From Aliishimia sp963721175 (GTDB lineage: Bacteria > Pseudomonadota > Alphaproteobacteria > Rhodobacterales > Rhodobacteraceae), in NCBI GenBank assembly GCA_963721175.1, contig CAVRIG010000001.1, forward strand, positions 62,001-126,000: 64,000 nt of DNA. Reading direction: 5' to 3'. The notes under the pieces are model-generated. The model was given only the letters and a program-made list of their open reading frames with translations, made no database searches and had not been told where the DNA came from. Below, one piece after another: positions 54,784 to 63,085 of this stretch; position 1 is the stretch's first letter, and each line of letters opens with the position of its first letter. The translations under genes and the position numbers were made by a program.

Positions 54784-56370
54784 TCAGTTCCGCGTGATCT
54801 CTGCCAGGGGCAGGTTGCAGCACGCGGAATATCTCACGCCCTCGACGTCGTTGCGGTAGGCCAACACGAGGTTCGGCGAGACGAGCGGTATGATGATCGC
54901 ATCCTTCATCATCTCCTCGCCCAGCTGCTGATAGATCGCATCGGCCTGGTCGCCGGCGGAGGCGAGAGCCTCCGCATAGAGGTCCGCCTGCGCCGCATTG
55001 ACCACGAGGTCGTCATTGCCGACACCGGCACGCGCCGTCCAGGGGTAGCCTTCGATCATGCCGAAATAGGCGATGTACTGGCCGGACCCGTAGTAGTCGG
55101 GCGCGTAGTAGACCGCCGTCACCGGCCATTCGCCCGCGCCCAGTTCGTCCCGCCAGACCGCCCAGGTCAGCGGCTTCAGCTCGAGCTCCACCCCGACGGC
55201 CGCGAAATCCTGCTGCACCTTCTGCATCATGGTGTTGAAATCGACGCCATACACGTTGTCGTTGGGATAGCCTGCGACCAGCTTCAGGTCCGAGTGACCC
55301 GCGTCCGCCAGCATCTGCTTGGCCTTCTCCACATCCTGTTCGCGCGGCGTGAGCCCGGATGTTCCGGGGAAGCCATTCGGGATCGGTGCGGCCTGTTTCG
55401 TGCCGTTGCCACCCACGGTGAAGTCGAGCATGCCGTCATAGTCGATGGCCAGAGCCAGCGCCTCGCGCACTTCTGGAGTCAGCACGTCGGCCATACCCTT
55501 GGCACCGGGGATGAAGCCGATATAGACGAAGTTGTAGGAGGGGATCACCTCCGTCGTCACGTCGGCGGAGCGGATGGATTGCGCGGTGTCGGGATCGATC
55601 TGCATCGCGATGTCGACCTGGCCGGTCTCGAGCGCCTGCGCCTGGCTCACCGCGTCCTGGATCTGCGTCACCACGACCTCGGAGAAGCCCGGCGCTTCGC
55701 CCCAATACTCCTCGTTGCGGGTGAGGCGCAGTTCGGCCTCCGGCGAGTAGGAGGACAGCATGAACGGACCGGAGCCCGCGGAGTTGGAGAGGAACCACGG
55801 CTCCGCCTGGTCGGCCTCCGCCGCGCTTTCGTCCGCGACCGCGCCATTGGCCTCGGCCACCTCGGCGTTGATGATGCCGGTATAGGGCGCGGAAACCTTG
55901 TTGAGGAATTCCGAATTGGGCGCGTCGACGGTGAACTTGACCGTTTTCTCGTCCACCGCCTCGGCGCTGGAGAGCCCGTCCATCAGGAACGACGGCGACG
56001 CCTTCAGGTTCTTGAGCCGGTTGAAGGTCCAGATCACGTCCGAGGCCTCGACCGGCGAGCCGTCCGCGAAGGTGGCGTCGGTCAGGTTGAAGGTGAATTC
56101 GGTGAAATCGTCGTTGACCTCCCAGCTCTCCGCGAGGTTCGGCACGAGCGATTGGTTGTCGGGGCCGAGCGTGACCAGCGTCTCGTAGACCGCCGTGAGG
56201 TAGAATTGGCAGGTGTCGCAGAAGGCACGCGACGGATCGAGCGAGTTGACGTCCATCGACCGCGCGATCACCAGCGTGTCGCTGTCCTGTGCTGTGGCCG
56301 GCGGCGCGACGAGCGCGCTTCCGGCGATGATGAGGGCGGCGAGGCCCTGCCTTGGTAGGAAGTATGTCAT
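54784..56370 (-). CDS. periplasmic ABC substrate-binding protein, SBP family 5
   Basis: A 528-residue binding protein that starts at ATG 56370. The signal peptide ends VAPPATAQ. Family features are LVIARSMDVNSLDPSRAFCD, LVPNLAESWEVNDDFTEFTF, FADGSPVEASDVIWTFNRLK and AGSGPFMLSSYSPEAELRLT. Two cysteine pairs are unusual for the family: FCDTCQF near residue 51 and YSACCNL near the C-terminus. They are well placed to form disulfides holding the two ends of the protein. The ligand is unknown; the adjacent aminotransferase suggests an amino compound. Confidence 0.9.
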   Translation of the reverse strand: MTYFLPRQGLAALIIAGSALVAPPATAQDSDTLVIARSMDVNSLDPSRAFCDTCQFYLTAVYETLVTLGPDNQSLVPNLAESWEVNDDFTEFTFNLTDATFADGSPVEASDVIWTFNRLKNLKASPSFLMDGLSSAEAVDEKTVKFTVDAPNSEFLNKVSAPYTGIINAEVAEANGAVADESAAEADQAEPWFLSNSAGSGPFMLSSYSPEAELRLTRNEEYWGEAPGFSEVVVTQIQDAVSQAQALETGQVDIAMQIDPDTAQSIRSADVTTEVIPSYNFVYIGFIPGAKGMADVLTPEVREALALAIDYDGMLDFTVGGNGTKQAAPIPNGFPGTSGLTPREQDVEKAKQMLADAGHSDLKLVAGYPNDNVYGVDFNTMMQKVQQDFAAVGVELELKPLTWAVWRDELGAGEWPVTAVYYAPDYYGSGQYIAYFGMIEGYPWTARAGVGNDDLVVNAAQADLYAEALASAGDQADAIYQQLGEEMMKDAIIIPLVSPNLVLAYRNDVEGVRYSACCNLPLAEITRN

Positions 56371-56405
56371 AACGGGTTTCCCTGTTGGCGCTTGGTTGCG
56401 ACCGC

Positions 56406-57674
56406 TCATGCCTCCATCAGGGCCACCAGCACCGGCGATGGCTCGAGGGAGTCGCGGTTTCGCATGATGTCCTCGAAGGCGGCGCCTGTCGCCTCGAGCG
56501 TCTGGGCGATGTCCGCTTCGGTCATGGCCGCGTTGATGAACATGTTGTGGTAGGGGGACAGGTACACGCCACGCCTCAGTGCCGCCGCGCAGAAGGCATA
56601 GCCGAGGCGGAAGTCGGGATCGTCCTCGAAAAGCACCATCGGCATCGTCTCGGGACCGGTGTGGCGCAGTTCGAAGCCGAACCCGAGCGCCTGGTCCACG
56701 AGGCCGCGGCGGAAGAGCGCGCCGATCTTCTGCATCCGCTCGAGATAGTCCGACTCGCGCACGATCCGCAGGGTTTCCAGCGCCGCCGCCATCGGTGCCG
56801 CCGAGTACCAGAAGGAGCCGGTGACGAAGACGGCCGAGGCGGCCTTGCGTGCCCGGTCGTTGCCCATCAGCGCCGAGATCGGCTGCCCATTGCCCAACAC
56901 CTTTCCCCAGGCCGAGAGGTCCGGGCGCACGCCCACCGTCTCCCACGAGCAGTCTCGGGCCAGGCGGAAGCCCGCGCGGACATCGTCGACCACGAGCAGT
57001 GCGTCGTGTTCGTCGGCCAGCGCGCGCGCCGTGCGGGCGTATTCCGCGTTCGGCAGGGATTGGTCGGCGAAGGTGTCGTGCCGAAACGGCGCCGCGAAGA
57101 TCCCCGCGAGGTCGTCGCCCGCCTGCCGCGCCGCGTCCGTCAGCGCCTGCGGGTCGTTGTAGTCGAAGTAGATCAGGTGCGCGCGATCCTCGGCCACGAC
57201 GCCACCCGGCCGCGGCGTGCTCCAGGGCAGGGAGCCATGGTAGGCATTTTTCGCGACCAGCACCTTGCGCCGATTGCGGTGCGCACGCGCGATCATCAGC
57301 GCCATCGTGGTGGCGTCCGAGCCGTTCTTGCAGAACATCGCCCAGTCGGCATGCGAGATCATGCCGACCAGCGCTTCGGCCAGATCGACGATCAGCGGGG
57401 AGGGTCCCGTCGCCGTGTCGATGCGGGCCTGCTGCTTCTCGACGGCGCGCATCACGTCGGGGTGGCCGTAGCCCAGCAGGTTGGGGCCGTAGGCGCACAT
57501 GAAGTCGATATAGACGTTGCCGTCCACGTCGGTGAGGCGCGTCCCTTCGGCCTTGGTGAAGAACTGCGGGAAACCGTCTGGCATCAGGATCGTCGACTGG
57601 TGCCCGTACATTCCACCGGGGATGACCTGGGCGGCACGATCACGCAGGGCGCGATCCTTGGCGTTGCTCCACAT
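56406..57674 (-). CDS. class III aminotransferase (glutamate-1-semialdehyde aminomutase-like)
   Basis: A 422-residue PLP enzyme. The opening VIPGGMYGHQSTILMPDGFP and DVDGNVYIDFMCAYGPNLLG resemble HemL-like class III enzymes. PLP-site features are FCKNGSDATTMALMIARAHR, LLVVDDVRAGFRL (Asp that contacts the pyridine N) and the Schiff-base Lys in SAWGKVLGNGQPISALMG. It is not the housekeeping HemL, since it lies first in an importer operon, 35 bases before the binding protein. Transamination of the imported amine or amino acid is inferred. Confidence 0.9.
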   Translation of the reverse strand: MWSNAKDRALRDRAAQVIPGGMYGHQSTILMPDGFPQFFTKAEGTRLTDVDGNVYIDFMCAYGPNLLGYGHPDVMRAVEKQQARIDTATGPSPLIVDLAEALVGMISHADWAMFCKNGSDATTMALMIARAHRNRRKVLVAKNAYHGSLPWSTPRPGGVVAEDRAHLIYFDYNDPQALTDAARQAGDDLAGIFAAPFRHDTFADQSLPNAEYARTARALADEHDALLVVDDVRAGFRLARDCSWETVGVRPDLSAWGKVLGNGQPISALMGNDRARKAASAVFVTGSFWYSAAPMAAALETLRIVRESDYLERMQKIGALFRRGLVDQALGFGFELRHTGPETMPMVLFEDDPDFRLGYAFCAAALRRGVYLSPYHNMFINAAMTEADIAQTLEATGAAFEDIMRNRDSLEPSPVLVALMEA

Positions 57675-57938
57675 GGCTTCCCCATTTCCCTGAAAAAACT
57701 TCAGTTAAGTCGAGCGTAGGACCGGAAATTTCATCCTGCAACTGAAATCTCGGGCACTACGTGCGCGCGGGCACATGCTGCCCCGAATGCGGCAGAACGA
57801 GCGCCGATTGCCGAGGTGGTGGACGATTGATGTCGTCTTGCAATGCAGATTGGTCAAGCTCATCGACGGGATGCCGTGCCTGGAATCATTCCGAATTTCT
57901 TCAGGTATAACAGGCACCTGATGCAGCCGGAAACCGCC
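57675..57938. promoter_or_regulatory. promoter region of the second importer operon, with inverted repeats
   Basis: ATTTCA (57728-57733) faces TGAAAT (57743-57748) across nine bases, and CTGAA (57690-57694) faces TTCAG (57700-57704) across five. Both lie in the 60 bases just upstream of the aminotransferase start, where an operator for this operon would be. No regulator gene is next to it. The rest of the gap has no gene. Confidence 0.4.
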
Positions 57939-58970
57939 TCAGGCCCGCGCTTTCAGAAACGCCCGTGCGACCGCTGTCACGCCCGGCGCATCGAGCCGAT
58001 ACGTGTCGTAGAGCGCCGCGGGCGGGCCAACCTCGACGTAGCGGTCCGGCACGCCGTGTTTCAGGAACGGAATTCGGGGCAGGGCGACGAGGGTATCGGC
58101 CACGGCACTGCCCAGCCCGCCGGTGAGGTTGTGCTCCTCCACCGTCATGATCGCGCCCGTCTCCGTCGCGGCCGCTTCGATCTCCCGCGTATCGAGCGGG
58201 CTGATCGTGTGCATGTCCACCACCCGGACGGAGATGCCGTCGCCCGACAGGGTTTCGGCGGCGTCGAGCGCGGCGCGGACCATGCTGCCGGTGGCGATGA
58301 TGGTGAGGTCGCGGCCGTCGCGCAGGCGGATCGCCTTGCCGATCTCCAGCTCCGGCACCTCGGCATAGACCTCCGGGTCGCGGCCGCGGCCCAGCCGGAT
58401 GTACATCGCGCCCGGATGATCCACGGACTTGCGCAGCACCGCGCGCAGATGGTTGGCGTCGGTCGCGCAGATCACGGTGAGGTCGGCCATGACGCGTAGC
58501 ATGCCCAGATCCTCGAGCGCATGGTGCGAGGTTCCGTAAAAGCCCATGGACATTCCGGAATGCGTACCGATCACGCGGACCGGCATCCGCGGGTAGGCGC
58601 AATCGGTTCGGATCTGCTCGGCTCCCAGGATGGCGGCGAAACTCGCGAACGTGGCGACATAGGGCACGAGTCCGCAGGCGGCCATGCCGGCGGCGGCGGT
58701 GATCATGTTCTTCTCCGCGATGCCGAAATCGAAGAAGCGGTCCGGATGCGCGTCCCTGAAATCATTGGTGCGGTTGGCCGAGGCGAGGTCGGCCGTCGCG
58801 ACGACGATCCGGGGATCGGTGCGGGCGATCTCCGCCAGCTCCTCGCCCAGCACGAAGGCGGGCATGCCCTTCCTCGGCGTGCCGCGCACGGATCGATGGT
58901 CCTTGAAGGAGGTCACGCCCTCGGTCGTGCCCCGGAAGATCTCCGCCTCGTTCTGCATGTCGGTGCTCAT
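57939..58970 (-). CDS. transketolase C-terminal subunit (split transketolase)
   Basis: A 343-residue protein that covers the pyrimidine-binding and C-terminal domains of transketolase. Features are PRIVVATADLASANRTNDFR, FDFGIAEKNMITAAAGMAAC (the Glu that activates thiamine diphosphate), YVATFASFAAILGAEQIRTD, and THSGMSMGFYGTSHHALEDL. Such half-transketolases pair with a separate N-terminal subunit, encoded here just upstream with a four-base overlap. They act in sugar or diol-ketol metabolism, and the specific substrate is unknown. Confidence 0.9.
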   Translation of the reverse strand: MSTDMQNEAEIFRGTTEGVTSFKDHRSVRGTPRKGMPAFVLGEELAEIARTDPRIVVATADLASANRTNDFRDAHPDRFFDFGIAEKNMITAAAGMAACGLVPYVATFASFAAILGAEQIRTDCAYPRMPVRVIGTHSGMSMGFYGTSHHALEDLGMLRVMADLTVICATDANHLRAVLRKSVDHPGAMYIRLGRGRDPEVYAEVPELEIGKAIRLRDGRDLTIIATGSMVRAALDAAETLSGDGISVRVVDMHTISPLDTREIEAAATETGAIMTVEEHNLTGGLGSAVADTLVALPRIPFLKHGVPDRYVEVGPPAALYDTYRLDAPGVTAVARAFLKARA

Positions 58971-59833
58971 TCCGCGGGCTCCGGTTCATAGGGCCGCAGC
59001 CCGGCTTCGAGTTCCTGCATGACGTCGTCGTAATCGTCGCCGGCGAGGTTTCCGACATGCCAGTCGAGCGACATTTCCATCCGCTTCACGCCGCGCCCCT
59101 TCACGGTGTCGAAGACGATGGCCTGCGGCTTGCCGGTGGTGCCGTTCCCCAAGGCGTCGAAGGCGCCGACGACGGCGGGCAGGTCGTGCCCGTCCACCCG
59201 CTGCACGTCCCAGCCGAAGGCGGCGAGGCGCTGGTGCACCGGCTCGATCGACATGATGTCCTCGGTATGGCCGTCGATGCAGAGCCCGTTGCGGTCGAGC
59301 AGGATGACCAGGTGACCCAGCTGGAAATGCCCGGCGGCGATGACCGCCTCCCAGATCTGGCCCTCCGACATCTCACCGTCGCCCAGCATCACGAAGGTGC
59401 GGTAGTCGCGGCCCTGCATCCGTCCTGCCAGCGCCATGCCCAGCCCGACCGAGAGGCCATGGCCCAGCGAACCGGAGGAGAAATCGAGACCCCGCACCTT
59501 CTTCATGTCCGGGTGATCGCCATAGTTCGAGCCGAGCCGCGTATAGGTGTCGAGCTCGGACGCATCGAAATAGCCCAGATCCGCCAGCACGGGGTAGAGG
59601 CCGATGGCGGCATGCCCCTTTGACATGACGAACCTGTCGCGGTCGGCCCAGTCGGGATCGGACGGCTCGATCCGCATTTGCGCGTAGTAGAGCGCGGCGA
59701 GGATCTCGGCGCAGGAAAAGGTGGAGGCGTAATGCCCGGCACCCGCGATGCGCGTCAGCCGGACGGTCTCTGTGCGGATGAACTTCGCCCGGTCCTCGAG
59801 GACCGCGTAGTTGACATTGGAGCGGTGTGTCAT
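58967..59833 (-). CDS. transketolase N-terminal subunit (split transketolase)
   Basis: A 288-residue protein that starts at ATG 59833 with GGAGG upstream. It is the thiamine-diphosphate-binding half: SKGHAAIGLYPVLADLGYFD, SSGSLGHGLSVGLGMALAGR and the metal motif MLGDGEMSEGQIWEAVIAAG with DRNGLCIDG. KPQAIVFDTVKGRGVKRMEM is the usual end of this domain. It is coupled to the C-terminal half. The longer frame up to 60097 lacks homology and is not used. Confidence 0.9.
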   Translation of the reverse strand: MTHRSNVNYAVLEDRAKFIRTETVRLTRIAGAGHYASTFSCAEILAALYYAQMRIEPSDPDWADRDRFVMSKGHAAIGLYPVLADLGYFDASELDTYTRLGSNYGDHPDMKKVRGLDFSSGSLGHGLSVGLGMALAGRMQGRDYRTFVMLGDGEMSEGQIWEAVIAAGHFQLGHLVILLDRNGLCIDGHTEDIMSIEPVHQRLAAFGWDVQRVDGHDLPAVVGAFDALGNGTTGKPQAIVFDTVKGRGVKRMEMSLDWHVGNLAGDDYDDVMQELEAGLRPYEPEPAE

Positions 59834-60145
59834 CGGCGGCCTCCAACTGGGATGGAACGCACAACTGATATCCCGCGCGCGTTTCCGGCACAACAGACAC
59901 CGTAGCAGGCGGTGGCGACGGGCGCGAATTTCACGGGTCTTTGAGCCCCTCACTGCCCGCACGACGGACGAGAAACGCAAGTACCGGCGCGATTTCCACG
60001 TGGTGGAATGACGGCCGGTACGCCGCTGCCGACCCCGAAAACCTCCTCGCGCAACGGCGCTGACGCCGTATTCCGATTTATTTGTTTGAGCGCTCAAAAA
60101 AAGTTGTTACATTGCTTCGAACCTCGAACCGACGGAGTACAAATC
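59834..60145. other. divergent intergenic region between transketolase and Rieske genes
   Basis: No gene is seen in 312 bases. The AT-rich block 60070-60115 is the likely promoter of the Rieske operon and contains a 14-bp palindrome described separately. Confidence 0.35.
60085..60098. promoter_or_regulatory. 14-bp palindromic operator candidate
   Basis: TTTGAGCGCTCAAA is a perfect palindrome 48 bases upstream of the Rieske start. It resembles operators of TetR-family repressors in general shape. No TetR gene is in the window, so the identity of the binder is unknown. Confidence 0.5.
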
Positions 60146-61363
60146 ATGCCCGCAGCGTCCCAAGTGCAAGACCTGCCGATCGACCATGACCGCAAGGGAT
60201 CTGCCGGCCTGGAGCTACTTCAACACCGAAATGCTCGAGATGGAAAAGGATCTGCTGTTCCGCTCCCATTGGCAGCTTGTCTGCCACGTCAACGACCTGC
60301 CGGAGCCGGGCGATTTCGTCACGCTGGATTGCGTCGGCGAACGGGCGCTGGTCATTCGCGGCAAGGACGGGGTGCTGCGCGGCTTTCACAACCTCTGCCG
60401 TCACCGCGGATCGCGCGTCGTGGCCGCGGAGCAGGGCAATTGCAGGAACGCCATCGTCTGCCCTTTCCACGGCTGGGTCTACAACCTCGACGGCACCTTG
60501 CGCGGCGCGGCGCAGCCGGAAAAGCTGCCCGGAGCTGGATTCCGGTCGCCTTCGGCCTCAAACCGATCGAGACCGACATCTGGCGCGGCTTCGTCTTCGT
60601 GCGGTTCCGTCCCGGTCCGCAACCCGCCATGTCCGAGGTGCTGGCGCGCTTCGACGCCGAGATCGACCAGTACGACCTCGAAGGGCTCATGCCCTCCGGC
60701 GAGGGGTTCTATGCCGAAGTGGCGGACGTGAACTGGAAGTGCATCCGCGATGTCGACAACGAAGGCTATCACGTGCCGATGGCGCATCCCGGTCTGCAGG
60801 ACCTATTCGGCAGCAACTATTACGACGAGGACTTCAAGGACGGCGCCTCGCGATCCTACTCCGAATTCCGCGAGTCGAACCATCGGCTCTGGAGCGTGCG
60901 CGCCTATACATCGATCCTGCAGGCGCCACCGAGGGCTGGACGACAGCCATGCCAAGGCCTGGCTCTATATCGGGCTGTTTCCCAATTGCGTGCTTGGCAT
61001 CTACCCCGATTGCGTCAAGTTCTACCAGGAGTTCCCGGTGGAGTACGGCAGGACCATGCAGCGCGGCACGACCTACAGGCTGGGCGACGAGGACCGCAGG
61101 ATGCGGCTCTCGCGCTATCTCAGCAGCCGGATCGACCGGCTGACCTCCGAAGAGGACGAGGAACTGGTGCGCTGGTCCTGGGAGGCCGCGTTTTCAAGCG
61201 GTTACGACGGCGTCATCCTGTCGGACCTCGAGAACACGCGTGCGCAGCTATCATGACTGCCTGCGCGAACATTTCCCGGTGCTGAACGAAGACGAACCGC
61301 CCCGCGGCGAGGTCGCGACCCGCAACGCCGAACTGCTGGCGGCCAGAGGCCGCGGCCGAATGA
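60146..61363 (+). pseudogene. Rieske non-heme iron oxygenase alpha subunit, frameshifted
   Basis: ATG 60146 follows GGAGTAC. Pieces in three frames give LPAWSYFNTEMLEMEKDLLF, the Rieske cluster FHNLCRHRGSRVVAAE with CPFHGWVYNLDG (Cys-His and Cys-His pairs), and the catalytic iron site DVDNEGYHVPMAHPG (Asp, His, His). The end is DCLREHFPVLNEDEPP with TGA at 61361, overlapping the permease start. Single-base changes near 60195, 60530, 60940, 61235 and 61345 break it. It belongs to the group that hydroxylates or demethylates aromatic or quaternary amine compounds; the substrate is unknown and no reductase gene is adjacent. Confidence 0.78.
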
Positions 61364-62267
61364 GTCGTCGGCCGGCCGCTCCGCATGGGCACGCACTAGT
61401 GGCTTGGCGCCTGGATCGCGAGGCGGGCCAGGGGCTGCGGCTGATCAGCCCGACCCTGGTCTATGTGCTGGTGATGCTGGCCGCGCCCCTGCTGATGGTC
61501 ATCACCTTCAGCTTCTGGACGCAGGATTACCTGGACATCGACACCACGCCGACGCTGGCCAACTACCGCGAGGCATGGGGCACGCCGCTCTATCAGGTGC
61601 TGATGTGGCGCTCGCTCAAGATCTCGGTGATCGTGACGGTCGTGACCGTCCTGCTGGCCTTTCCCGATCGCCTATTACCTGTCGTTCCATGTCACCCGGC
61701 GCAAGGCGCTGTGGCTGTTCCTGATCACCGTGCCGTTCTGGACCAGCTACCTGCTGCGCGTGTTCCTGTGGAAGGTGATCCTCGGCTATAACGGCGTGCT
61801 CAACACCGCGCTTGATCGGGCTGGGGTTCATCGACGAGCCGCTGACCTTCATCCTCTACAATCTCAACGCCGTGGTGATCACGCTGGCCCACGCCTGGGC
61901 GCCCTTCGCGATCCTGCCCATCTTCGTGGCGCTGGAAAAGATCGACCGGTCGCTGCTCGAGGCCGCGACGGACCTCGGCGACAGCCCGATGCGGCGCTTC
62001 TTTCGCATCACCCTGCCGCTGGCGATGCCGGGCATCGTCGCCTCGACGCTGATCGTCCTGATCCCGACCGTCGGCGATTTCATCACGCCGCGGCTGGTGG
62101 GCGGGACCGACGGGCTGATGATCTCCAACATGATCCAGATCCAGTTCGGCAAGGCCAACAACGCGCCGCTGGGCGCCGCGCTCGCGGTTTCGTCGATGGT
62201 GGTAATCGGGCTGATCAGCGTGGGCATATTCCTGGTGGGCAAGAAGCTCGGAGGGCGGGTGCGATGA
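61360..62267 (+). pseudogene. spermidine/putrescine-type ABC transporter permease (PotB-like), frameshifted
   Basis: It starts MSRRPAAPHGH at ATG 61360, overlapping the Rieske stop. Features are LISPTLVYVLVMLAAPLLMV, FWTQDYLDIDTTPTLANYRE, then, after extra bases near 61665 and 61813, TVPFWTSYLLRVFLWKVILG, LLEAATDLGDSPMRRFFRIT (the ATPase-contact loop) and TVGDFITPRLVGGTDGLMIS. Removing two bases gives a normal PotB-like permease of about 300 residues. The family imports polyamines and other amines. Confidence 0.8.
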
Positions 62268-63082
62268 GGTGGCTTTCCGGCCAGATGGCTGACCATCTAT
62301 GCCGTCGTCTACATGATCTTCCTCTACGCGCCGGTGATCCTGCTGCCGCTCTTCGCGTTCAACACCTCGACCATCATCGCCTTTCCGCTGTCGGGCTTCA
62401 CGACCGAATGGTTCGTGGGGCTGTGGTACACCGACACGCTGCACACGGCGCTTGGCAACTCGCTGATCGTCGGGCTGACGACGGCGCTGCTCAGCACGCT
62501 GCTCGGGCGCCTTCGCCGCCCGCGCCTCGGCTCGGTTCGCGTTTCCGGGCAAGACCGGCATCGTCGGGCTCATCATGCTGCCGCTGGTGCTGCCGGAGAT
62601 CATCATCGCCGTCGCGCTTCTGGTGATGCTGAACCAGCTCGGCATGCCGCTGTCGCTCTGGACCGTGGTGGGCGGGCACGTGCTGATCTGCACGCCCTTC
62701 GCCATCGCCATCCTCAGTTCCGCCTATCGCGGGCTGGACCGCGAGCTGGAGGAGGCGTCCTTCGATCTCGGCGAATCGCGCTGGGGCACGTTCCGGCGCG
62801 TGACGCTGCCGCTGGTCCTGCCGGGCGTGATCTCCAGCCTGCTGATCACCTTCACGATCTCGCTGGACGAATTCATCATCGCCTTCTTCCTGACCGGCAC
62901 CGACGTCACCCTGCCCGTCTACATCTGGAGCCAGCTGCGCTTTCCCGCCAAGCTGCCGTCGGTCATGGCGCTGGGAACGATCCTGCTGGCGGTCTCGGTC
63001 CTGCTGCTGATCGCGGCGGAGGTCGTTGCGCCGCCGCAGCGCCGCGCGGCAGGGCATCGACACGACGCTGGCAGGTGTCTGA
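62264..63082 (+). pseudogene. spermidine/putrescine-type ABC transporter permease (PotC-like), frameshifted
   Basis: ATG 62264 overlaps the PotB-like stop. Pieces give IYAVVYMIFLYAPVILLPLF, FPLSGFTTEWFVGLWYTDTL, IMLPLVLPEIIIAVALLVML, LEEASFDLGESRWGTFRRVT (coupling loop) and TISLDEFIIAFFLTGTDVTL. Frame changes occur near 62290, 62510 and 63040; the expected end QGIDTTLAGV with TGA at 63080 is in another frame. The native length would be about 272 residues. Confidence 0.8.
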
Positions 63083-63085
63083 GGC

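Noticed and set aside
54784..57498. A 904-codon minus frame before the second binding protein
   Set aside because: The upstream part is an out-of-frame shadow of the aminotransferase. The signal peptide at 56370 marks the real start.
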